The notes under the pieces are model-generated. The model did not search any database and was not told the DNA's origin. It saw only the letters and a list, made by a program, of their open reading frames with translations. From positions 1-22,612 of the forward strand of contig CAYMYN010000050.1 in NCBI GenBank assembly GCA_964394665.1: a stretch of DNA of 22,612 bases. The letters are read 5' to 3'. A program made the position numbers and the translations under genes. The stretch is from CAYMYN01 sp964394665 (GTDB lineage: Bacteria; Planctomycetota; UBA1135; GCA-002686595). This document shows, piece by piece, positions 16,552 to 22,612 of the stretch (its first letter is position 1; every line of letters begins with the position of its first letter).

Positions 16552-16707
16552 ATGTGGGAACGCGGCATCCTGCCCCAGGGCCGTAAGTCCTTCTCCATCA
16601 GGTGGTTAGCGCATATACCAGACGGGAAGCCGAAAGAGAAATCCGAGAAAGTGGATCGGTTTCAGCCCTACTTCGCTTGTGGGGGTACAGGAGGACGATC
16701 CCAGTGA
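16552..16707 (+). pseudogene. Possible remnant of a tyrosine integrase N-terminus
   Basis: From ATG 16552 the frame gives MWERGILPQGRKSFSIRW, the kind of opening seen in phage-type tyrosine integrases (RGS..RRGR.SW.IRW), then DGKPKEKSEK, and stops at 16707 after 51 codons. In the neighbouring frame the same bases at about 16614-16645 read TRREAEREIRE, which is typical of the next integrase helix. Integrase genes normally sit beside their attachment site, and this lies 290 bp from the tRNA fragment. No catalytic domain remains: the Arg and Tyr motifs are absent and the sigma-factor operon follows. Chance resemblance in a short frame is possible. Confidence 0.35.
16690..16695 (+). promoter_or_regulatory. 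Strong ribosome binding site for the 16704 gene
   Basis: GGAGGA stands 8 bases before GTG 16704. It decides the start of the small gene at 16704, as the frame is open upstream to 16602 without a comparable site. Confidence 0.5.
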
Positions 16708-17066
16708 CGACTCGCCACAGTTCCCGCCCACAGCCGCAGTCTACGCAGCCCCGAGGCCGCGCGAGCCTGCCTCGCGTGCTTCCAGGAGCCGGCCTCGGCA
16801 AGCGGGGGTCCGCAGTAGAGGGCGGCGGGCAAGGCGCACCGGAGCGGTGGCCCTCACTTCCGCTGTTCGAGCCCACGAGGCTGGGCATCCTGCAGGGACG
16901 GCCTTTGCTCCAAGGCGGCGGCGGCACCACCGAACAGCAGGCCATCGCTGGCGCGCTGGCCGACCTGAACCTACGGACCAGCCGAGGAGAGCCGATCACC
17001 CCACGTGATGATCGCGCCGGAAGCTGGCAAGATTTCGGTGCATGGCACCGGGGAGAGGACGGATGA
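16704..17066 (+). CDS. Small hypothetical protein coupled to the sigma factor
   Basis: A 120-residue product that I do not recognise. It starts at GTG 16704 behind a GGAGGA site. The N-terminal half is basic and rich in Arg, Ser, Pro and Gln; the C-terminal half has a more ordered look, with LPLFEPTRLGILQGRPLL, a Gly run and AIAGALADLNL. Its TGA overlaps the ATG of the sigma-factor gene (ATGA at 17063-17066), which implies translational coupling and a linked role, for example as a regulator of that factor; this is inference. A diverged copy of its AGALADL region lies at 17803-17883, which argues that this frame is or was coding. Composition remains GC-rich, so a spurious frame cannot be excluded. 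Confidence 0.45.
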   Translation: MTTRHSSRPQPQSTQPRGRASLPRVLPGAGLGKRGSAVEGGGQGAPERWPSLPLFEPTRLGILQGRPLLQGGGGTTEQQAIAGALADLNLRTSRGEPITPRDDRAGSWQDFGAWHRGEDG

Positions 17067-17923
17067 ACACGGTGGGCATGGGCGGAAAGCCGCACCAGGG
17101 CACCGCTGGAGAGGGCGACGCCCGTAGGCCTGCCTCGCAGGCCCGTACATGGGAAGCCATCGTGGCCGCTCTGGGCGAGGAGGAGTTGCTCAAGCGCGGG
17201 CTCCACGCCGGTGGCGCGGCGGAGGAGCACCTCCAAGAGGCAGTCCTGCGCGTCGCGTGTAAGCCGGCCAGCAAGCTGCCGAGCGATCCCGCCATGCTTA
17301 AGCGGTACATCCTCGGCACCGCTCGCAAGATCGCACTGCAGGAAGCCCAGTGGCGCTCCAGGGAAGAGCCAGCCGGTCTCTTCACAGGCGCCCGCCGCCA
17401 TGAGGCTGTCTCCGACAGGGGCCTTCGGTCTCTGGAGGAAGAGGAGGAGCGGTTGGCGCTTGAGCAACGTCTTACCGGCCTGCGTTCTACGCACAGAGAC
17501 CTGATCCTGCTCATCACCGAAGGGGCAAGCGTCAGGGATCTGGCAGGGCGGCTCGGAAAGACCCCCGCCTCCGTGGAGTCGCACCTGAGGAACGCTCGCC
17601 TAGCAGCCAGAGAAGCCCTGGAGAGGGCCTGGCCTCCGATGGCCCAGCGGGTAAGTCGTCCCAGTTACGGGACTGCGATGGCCTTGCATACGGTTCCGGC
17701 AGAATTCGAGCCTGAAACAGTCCCGTCGAGGGAGGTTGGAATAGGACATGACCTTCGGGGCCCACCCGAGCTGAAGGGGGGCCTCCGCACTCCGGACGAC
17801 ACGCCGTCGCCGGAGCGCTGGCCGACCTGGGCCTACCGACCTACGAGCCAGAGCCCCTTCACCCCGAACATCCCTCCGGCTGAGCGGAGGGAATCGCGGA
17901 GTACCCTACGTCTAGCATCGTGA
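17063..17923 (+). CDS. Sigma-70 family (ECF-like) RNA polymerase sigma factor
   Basis: A 286-residue sigma-70-like factor that would direct RNA polymerase to specific promoters. Region 2 is roughly residues 28-105, with the ECF-like pattern EAVLRVA...LKRYILGTARKIALQEAQWRSR. Region 4 is about 140-190, with a helix-turn-helix reading ASVRDLAGRLGKTPASVESH. ATG 17063 is preceded by GGGAGAGGA at 17051-17059; an ATG seven codons upstream lacks this spacing. The ~95-residue tail after region 4 is unusual for the family and overlaps, in another frame, a remnant of the upstream small gene, so the original stop may have been lost. The gene ends 27 bp before the radical SAM gene and probably shares a transcript with it. 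No anti-sigma gene is recognised. Confidence 0.75.
   Translation: MNTVGMGGKPHQGTAGEGDARRPASQARTWEAIVAALGEEELLKRGLHAGGAAEEHLQEAVLRVACKPASKLPSDPAMLKRYILGTARKIALQEAQWRSREEPAGLFTGARRHEAVSDRGLRSLEEEEERLALEQRLTGLRSTHRDLILLITEGASVRDLAGRLGKTPASVESHLRNARLAAREALERAWPPMAQRVSRPSYGTAMALHTVPAEFEPETVPSREVGIGHDLRGPPELKGGLRTPDDTPSPERWPTWAYRPTSQSPFTPNIPPAERRESRSTLRLAS
17803..17883 (+). pseudogene. Diverged partial copy of the 16704 small gene
   Basis: In a frame different from the sigma factor, these bases read AVAGALADLGLPTYEPEPLH and end at TGA 17881-17883. Bases 16941-16983 of the upstream small gene read AIAGALADLNLRT; by eye only about 7 of the first 43 positions differ, several of them silent. The frame is closed by TGA at 17749-17751 and has no start codon, so it is a remnant, embedded in the sigma-factor 3' end. 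Confidence 0.4.
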
Positions 17924-17950
17924 AGTTCAGACCTGCAGCCCCGTTTGAGG

Positions 17951-19471
17951 ATGAGTCAATTGGAATCCTTTGAACTTGACATCGATGGTATCCGTAGCCT
18001 TGTTATGGATGCCAAGCCGACCTTCCATGTGTTCGAGTATCGCGGTCGGCGTTTACTTTATGACTTGCGGAGGGGAGCCCTGGTGGATGTCGACCCTATG
18101 GCTTATGCAGTGCTTCAAGGATACGAATTGGGCATGTCCGCACAGGAGATCGAGCAACGAGTTCAAGGGGTTGGGTGCCCAGGAGCGATTTCTTCTGTAT
18201 TGGCCGACATAGCGATCCTCAAGGGTAATGGCTTCTTCGAGCGGGAGGCCGATCAAGACGAGAGCGGTCGCACGGTCGTCGTCGGCCAGTATCTGGATCA
18301 TAATCCGGCGAAAATGATGTTGATGGTTCACACTTCATGTAACCTGGCCTGCACGTATTGTTACGACGTTCAATCCGGATTTCATCAAACGGGTGGGCGG
18401 ATGACATTCGCTACTGCCGTCAAGGCTGTGGACTCGCTTATCGAGCGTTCGGGAGATCGCCGAGAGCTAGAGATCACATTCTTCGGTGGTGAGCCGCTTC
18501 TGAACTTCAACGTGATCCGGTTGTTGGTTAACTACTGCCGGGAACGTGAAGCTCACACCGCCAAGCGTTTTTCTTACCAAATAACCACTAATGCTACGTT
18601 GCTCTCCGATGAGATAATATCATTTCTGATCCAGAATGGCTTCGGGGTTATGGTGAGCATCGACGGTCCGCCGGAGAAGAACGATCTTTATCGTAAGTCA
18701 TTATCTGGGCGCGGAACGGGGGCGGTTGCTCTCGCGAACGCCAAGCGACTCGTCGAACGTCAGCGGGCAGCAGGGATGAAGACTGCAAAGGTCCGCGCGA
18801 CAATGACTGCGAGGAATCATGACTCCTCTGAACTCGAGGATTATTTCAGGGGCGAGGGTTTCGATCGCATCATGATTGGAGCCTCTCAGGGGCGAGCGTA
18901 TCAGAAAGCTGAATGGGACGTTCCGTCTGTGGTGAGTCCCGCAACTGTGGCTGCTCAGGAAGCAAATATGGATCAATACCTATCGGCTATCGACGGTGTC
19001 GGCAGGCCACCCGCTGGAGGCACGCTGCGCGATACGCTCTCGCGGATAGGGGAGAGCCTTGAAAATCCCAAGATGCGTGCAAGAGTCAACTGCGGTGTAG
19101 GTCGGAACATGCTGGCGCATACCGCGGACGGCAAGTTGTATCCTTGCCACCGGTACGCTGGCGAGTCGGCATTTGAGGTAGGCAGCCTGGAGGGTGGCCT
19201 TGATCGGGCGAGACTAGACCGTTATTACCGAGATATACTATCTACCTACGATAAACATTGCTCTCGTTGCTGGGCACGGAATATCTGTGGTGGGCAGTGT
19301 GCCTGGTACATTTCAAGGGGGGATGGTAGTGTGGGTGTGCCTGACGAAGCCGGCTGCAACACTCTTCGTAGTTCATTCGAGCGGCAGATCTGGTTCTTCG
19401 CCGAGGTACAGGAGCGAAGCAATGCACATCTGAAGGAGAAAAAGGCTGAGGTCGAGCGAGACGAAGGCTAA
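17951..19471 (+). CDS. Radical SAM/SPASM peptide maturase
   Basis: A 506-residue radical S-adenosylmethionine enzyme of the kind that modifies ribosomal peptides. The first ~100 residues (FHVFEYRGRRLLYDL...DPMAYAVLQG...IEQRV) resemble a PqqD-like precursor-recognition region. The 4Fe-4S motif is C130-x3-C134-x2-C137 (CNLACTYCY), followed by FFGGEPLLNF. A SPASM domain for auxiliary clusters has C381, C399, C437, C440, C446, C450 and C469 (CSRCWARNICGGQC). The pattern is closest to the QhpD/ranthipeptide-maturase group, which forms thioether bonds from cysteine to Asp, Glu or other carbons. The likely substrate is the Cys-repeat protein 87 bp downstream. ATG 17951 is chosen, although GAGG abuts it; TTG 17945 is possible. 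GC is lower than in DISARM. Confidence 0.9.
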   Translation: MSQLESFELDIDGIRSLVMDAKPTFHVFEYRGRRLLYDLRRGALVDVDPMAYAVLQGYELGMSAQEIEQRVQGVGCPGAISSVLADIAILKGNGFFEREADQDESGRTVVVGQYLDHNPAKMMLMVHTSCNLACTYCYDVQSGFHQTGGRMTFATAVKAVDSLIERSGDRRELEITFFGGEPLLNFNVIRLLVNYCREREAHTAKRFSYQITTNATLLSDEIISFLIQNGFGVMVSIDGPPEKNDLYRKSLSGRGTGAVALANAKRLVERQRAAGMKTAKVRATMTARNHDSSELEDYFRGEGFDRIMIGASQGRAYQKAEWDVPSVVSPATVAAQEANMDQYLSAIDGVGRPPAGGTLRDTLSRIGESLENPKMRARVNCGVGRNMLAHTADGKLYPCHRYAGESAFEVGSLEGGLDRARLDRYYRDILSTYDKHCSRCWARNICGGQCAWYISRGDGSVGVPDEAGCNTLRSSFERQIWFFAEVQERSNAHLKEKKAEVERDEG

Positions 19472-19499
19472 AGCTGTTGTACCCTCCGGCGAGTCCGCG

Positions 19500-19513
19500 G
19501 GGGTTGATACCCC
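19500..19513. promoter_or_regulatory. Small hairpin between maturase and precursor
   Basis: GGGGT (19500-19504) pairs with ACCCC (19509-19513) around a TGAT loop in the 87-bp gap. It could stop part of the transcription or protect the precursor mRNA so that more precursor than enzyme is made; a 5-bp stem is weak evidence. Confidence 0.25.
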
Positions 19514-19545
19514 GAACGCACCCGGTACTTCTCACCAGCACTTCA

Positions 19546-19552
19546 AGAGGAG
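19546..19552 (+). promoter_or_regulatory. Strong ribosome binding site for the precursor gene
   Basis: AGAGGAG stands six bases before ATG 19559. It is stronger and better spaced than the site of the maturase gene upstream, consistent with high precursor synthesis, and it fixes the precursor start. Confidence 0.6.
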
Positions 19553-19558
19553 CAGACC

Positions 19559-20077
19559 ATGTCATCGATAAACCCGGCCAGCGAGCCTGATGATTCCTCG
19601 GTGGAGCAGATTCCGAACGCCGAAGAAAGTGCGAACGATCGGCGCGACTTTCTCAGACTAGCGGCTAGTCTCGGCCTCGGGCACATGGCGATCCTAGCCG
19701 TAGGGAGCCCTGTGGGCGCGAAGCCGAAGGGCGATCCTCAGCCCCTGTGCGGCTACTATACCTTAAAGGGAGAGCTCGTCCATGATGCAAACTGTGGACA
19801 GCCGCTGCCGGAGACGGGAAACCCGGCCCAGGATAACGACTGTTCGCAACCCCTCCATACTGGAGACCCACTCGTCGCTGGTGACAACGACTGCGGGGTT
19901 TCCTTCCCTTCTGGCGGAGTGAGTGCGGATAGCGATTGCGGCCTGCAATCGCACCATACCCCACTGATTCATGTGGACAATGACTGCGGCCTAACCCAGC
20001 AGGGTGGCTCCGGGACCTACACTGATCAAGATTGTGGCAAGATCGACTTTACCGGCAGGCACGATGACAACTCCTAG
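19559..20077 (+). CDS. Tat-exported Cys-repeat protein, putative RiPP precursor
   Basis: A 172-residue protein with no family I recognise. Residues 1-27 are acidic. A twin-arginine signal follows (DRRDFLRL at 27-34, hydrophobic to about 50) with a likely cleavage after VGA (52-54). The mature part has seven cysteines at 64, 79, 95, 112, 127, 143 and 159, spaced 15-17 residues. The last five repeats centre on D-x-D-C-G/S (DNDCS, DNDCG, DSDCG, DNDCG, DQDCG); the first two are degenerate (PLCG, DANCG). There are no Cys outside the repeats. Lying directly after a radical SAM/SPASM gene, it is the expected substrate, perhaps gaining a Cys-Asp thioether in each repeat before Tat export of the folded product. 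It is larger than usual RiPP precursors, so a modified structural protein is the alternative. Confidence 0.85.
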   Translation: MSSINPASEPDDSSVEQIPNAEESANDRRDFLRLAASLGLGHMAILAVGSPVGAKPKGDPQPLCGYYTLKGELVHDANCGQPLPETGNPAQDNDCSQPLHTGDPLVAGDNDCGVSFPSGGVSADSDCGLQSHHTPLIHVDNDCGLTQQGGSGTYTDQDCGKIDFTGRHDDNS

Positions 20078-20083
20078 ACACAG

Positions 20084-22279
20084 ATGGGCATGAATCTGCG
20101 AGGCGCACCTGAGATGCGCGCAGCGACGGGCGGTCGTCGATCCAAGTGGTGGGCGGCAGCACTCAGCCTAGTCGGTTCAGTTTTATTGGGGCTCTTGCTT
20201 TGGAGGGTCGATTCCAGCCCATCGGGGAAGATGACTCCTGCCACGAAGGGCCTGCCAAGTGCTGCGAATGATGTGCATCACGCGGAAGCTGGCCTCCCGA
20301 CTCCGTCCTCACATGGTGATTCCCGAGCTGTCGCTGGAGACCAAACGCAAGCGGCAGCTTTGCGTGTTCTTCGATGGCCTGATTCTGAGCCGATCGCTAA
20401 CGCAGACATCTGCTGGATTGTTTCCCATGACTGCGTTAAGACCGATGCCCTGGGCACGGCTTCGGTGTCTATTCCCAACGGGTTCGCGAGCACCTCGGTT
20501 CGCATCGCCGCGGAGGGCTTCGATCCAACACTAGCGGAAATCGAACATCCAGTATTGACTGGTAGAACTCAAGATATTTACCTCCAACCCACAGCCGGGT
20601 ATATTGGGCGCATTCTAAACGGTAATGGAGAGCCGGTAGTTGGCGCATCCGTAGAGTTTGGCGTATGGCAGCGAACAGGACCCTATTTGCTTAGCAGCGG
20701 TCCTGCTGGCGCTTCACCTTCTCCGGTAATGCGTGATACCCATACGTTGAAGATCTCGGGCAGTGTTGAGAGCGCGGCTTCAGGGTATTTCTATATTGCA
20801 GGCCACGAACCGCTTGTTGGAGAGCTTGGCATCATTGCCGTTCGGGATGGTTTGATCGGGCGGCGCTCCTTTAAGCTTCCATGTGAAATGCATTTAGAGC
20901 CTGTTGAGGTTCACGCTTCCAGGGAGCTGGAAGTAAGGGTGGTAGACCGAAACGGCGACCCCGTAGTGGCCGTATCGCTCGACCTGATGATGATTGCCAC
21001 TCATCTGCATTCCGAGCCATTGCATCTTTCAAAGCTCGCTGATACTGACAATGAAGGGTTCACTGTAGCGCAAATCGATCCACAGTGTGACCAACTAGTG
21101 CTTAGGGTAAATACTTCCGGAATAGATTTTGCGACAGCCAAAAACGTGACGTTTAGGGGAATTGGGGAGCGTCGAGTAGCCCTTGACAGGCCTGAAGGCC
21201 CGCTCCTGCTTGTCGTAACGAAGAAGCAGCGACTCCGTGGCACTGTTTTCTTTCAGGGCGCAGCCCATGAGGTTCCAATTGCCGGTGCCTCAATCGTGTT
21301 GACTTACGAGGATGCACGAGGGCCCCAGCGCATGAGTCGAATATCTCGTGCTGATGGGGTCTTTGAGTTTGCGGTACCCGAAAATGTTCGTAGCGTCCAG
21401 CTTGAAGCGACTAAGCCTGGTTTCGGGTCTGCCATCAAGAACAAGGTCCTTGGGCGGGGAGAAGACGCCGTTGTAGCAATTGAAATTGTTCCTTTCGAGG
21501 TACATCCATGCATCAGAATTGACTTGGCTGAAACGGCCGCGGCTACCGTGACTTTGTACGGAGCGAAGCCTTTGGGGCCAAGGAAGTTTTTCTGGGTCAT
21601 TGGCTCTAGTCTCATTCCTGCTGGTTCTGGCCAGTCGCCAGAACTGTTGTGCGACTACGATCAGGCAGAGGTAATGGCCCTTGTTTATGACGTCGATGGA
21701 TCGCTTGTAGGCTACACTTCTCCTGTCGATTTAGGCCCGGGCGTCACCGATTTGAGAGTGGCGAACGCCGTTGATATTGTTGTCGAGCTAGAGCATGTTG
21801 ATTCGAGGCGCCCACATGCACTAAGCGCTATCGTATGGTTTGGTGATGCGGAGCTGCATTTGCCTGTAGGTGAGATCGATGTGAATAGCCCCGTGCGCCA
21901 AGAATTCAAGGTTCGTGTCCCAGGAGGAGAGAGAATAGAGTTTGTTCTGTCGGCTAGCGTAAATGGTCGGGCCATACCGGTCGGAAGCGCTGAGGCCGTG
22001 GGTGGCATGGCGCGGATGCAAGTTGATGGATTGGCAGATGTGTCCGGTGTCTTGGATCTCCCCCCTGAGGGGCACGGTTCCTGTATGGTGGCACTCCACG
22101 GTGTCTTGGGGGGAGACCTATACAGTTATCCCGATGAACATGGAGCTTTCAGCCTGACCGCCGTGCCACGCGGAGAGTACTATCTGGTTGCTTATGTGTT
22201 AGGGGCGAACGCGCGTGAGCTATCTCGGCGCTTAGTAGAGGTTAAAGGAGATAGTCAGGTAGGGCGGTTTGGTTACTAG
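20084..22279 (+). CDS. Membrane-anchored protein with carboxypeptidase-regulatory-like repeats
   Basis: A 731-residue protein with one N-terminal membrane segment (about residues 22-40, WWAAALSLVGSVLLGLLLW) after a short basic stretch, so the rest should lie outside the cytoplasmic membrane. The body is mostly beta-strand with repeats of the carboxypeptidase-regulatory/CnaB-like type: starts near residues 94 (SEPIANADI), 171 (GNGEPVVGASV), 281 (RNGDPVVAVSL) and 381 (IAGASI...SRADGVFEF), and a final DEHGAFSLTAVPRGEYYL. No catalytic motif is visible. It begins six bases after the precursor stop and is probably cotranscribed; a role as surface anchor, carrier or partner of the repeat protein is inference. 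The start may be ATG 20084, 20090 or 20114; the last has GAGG ten bases upstream. Confidence 0.82.
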   Translation: MGMNLRGAPEMRAATGGRRSKWWAAALSLVGSVLLGLLLWRVDSSPSGKMTPATKGLPSAANDVHHAEAGLPTPSSHGDSRAVAGDQTQAAALRVLRWPDSEPIANADICWIVSHDCVKTDALGTASVSIPNGFASTSVRIAAEGFDPTLAEIEHPVLTGRTQDIYLQPTAGYIGRILNGNGEPVVGASVEFGVWQRTGPYLLSSGPAGASPSPVMRDTHTLKISGSVESAASGYFYIAGHEPLVGELGIIAVRDGLIGRRSFKLPCEMHLEPVEVHASRELEVRVVDRNGDPVVAVSLDLMMIATHLHSEPLHLSKLADTDNEGFTVAQIDPQCDQLVLRVNTSGIDFATAKNVTFRGIGERRVALDRPEGPLLLVVTKKQRLRGTVFFQGAAHEVPIAGASIVLTYEDARGPQRMSRISRADGVFEFAVPENVRSVQLEATKPGFGSAIKNKVLGRGEDAVVAIEIVPFEVHPCIRIDLAETAAATVTLYGAKPLGPRKFFWVIGSSLIPAGSGQSPELLCDYDQAEVMALVYDVDGSLVGYTSPVDLGPGVTDLRVANAVDIVVELEHVDSRRPHALSAIVWFGDAELHLPVGEIDVNSPVRQEFKVRVPGGERIEFVLSASVNGRAIPVGSAEAVGGMARMQVDGLADVSGVLDLPPEGHGSCMVALHGVLGGDLYSYPDEHGAFSLTAVPRGEYYLVAYVLGANARELSRRLVEVKGDSQVGRFGY

Positions 22280-22612
22280 TCCCCGATGTTGCATGGTTTG
22301 AGGCTCACACGGCCGGGGGGAGGGCGTGAAGCAAGCGCCTGAAATCACTCCCGGCAAGGTCACACTTTGCGAAGCTCAGCACGACGCGGCGATGGAGGCG
22401 AGTGATACGTGCTGAATGATTGGTTTGTGCAGTACGGAGCCGCGACAGATTGCAACAACAGGCCGAATGGCTATGCGGTAGCAAGGCTCGCGGCACGTCA
22501 CGATGTCGCATTTCGGGGACTATGCGACGGTCCCAGGGGAGCATGAGCATCCCCGGCGGTTCCCCGCTACGCGGCTTCTGAACGCCACGCGCTGACCCCG
22601 GGCCACGCACGC
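22280..22612. other. End region without a convincing gene
   Basis: A minus-strand frame at 22305-22610 reaches the window edge, but its product is Arg/Leu/His-rich with no domain I can name and no clear start site. A weak 5-bp hairpin (GGGGA 22536-22540 with TCCCC 22550-22554) is present. I see no T-rich terminator after the 22279 stop. The sequence could hold the decayed end of a gene lying beyond the window. Confidence 0.4.

Noticed and set aside
15936..16598. Minus-strand frame containing GGIRTHDPRF
   Set aside because: This is the familiar false translation across the 3' end of a tRNA gene, here the tRNA-Arg fragment.
22305..22610. Minus-strand frame at the right edge, possibly a transposase end
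   Set aside because: The product is Arg/Leu/His-rich and I could not match it to any transposase family; it is not supported as a gene.
1..22612. CRISPR array
   Set aside because: No short direct repeats with regular unique spacers were seen; the 17-bp pair near 16.1 kb has only two copies and the Cys repeats are coding.

Overview
The window reads as accessory DNA from a high-GC bacterium. GC is visibly very high in the left two thirds and lower from about 17.9 kb onward. A sigma-70-type regulator beside a long membrane-anchored protein built of carboxypeptidase-regulatory-like (beta-sandwich) repeats is a combination often seen in Planctomycetota. That taxonomic guess is weak, because no rRNA, intact tRNA or housekeeping gene is present to fix it.

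Left part (1-2476). Two small phage-type genes come first: a DUF5049-like protein and a second gene broken by a one-base insertion. Hairpins follow, then an unrecognised helical protein on the minus strand (659-1528). After it lies a ~950-bp block of extreme GC content with no credible gene.

Centre (2477-15921). This is a complete class 1 DISARM anti-phage operon in canonical order, with every junction tight or overlapping except one: drmD (SNF2 helicase), drmMI (adenine methylase), drmA (helicase), drmB (DUF1998) and drmC (phospholipase D). The longest gap, 113 bp, is before drmA. The target-recognition part of drmMI has clearly lower GC than the rest of the gene, as if swapped in.

Junction (15922-16707). 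Just after drmC there is a pair of 17-bp direct repeats. Next comes the 3' half of a tRNA-Arg(CCU) gene overlapping a 6-bp inverted repeat with a 7-base spacer, then a 12-bp hairpin, a second extreme-GC block and what looks like the decayed N-terminus of a tyrosine integrase. This looks like an attachment site, either the right end of a DISARM-bearing element or the internal junction of two tandem elements.

Right part (16704-22612). A co-directional gene set follows: a small ORF translationally coupled to a sigma-70-like factor, a radical SAM/SPASM protein with an N-terminal PqqD-like region, a Tat-signal protein with seven evenly spaced cysteines in a D-x-D-C-G repeat, and a membrane-anchored beta-sandwich repeat protein. 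I read this as a ribosomally synthesised, post-translationally modified peptide (RiPP) locus. In this model the maturase crosslinks the repeat protein in the cytoplasm, the Tat pathway exports it, and the last gene is a possible surface partner. DISARM is well described; the repeat-precursor locus is the best candidate for something new. The last ~330 bp contain no convincing gene.
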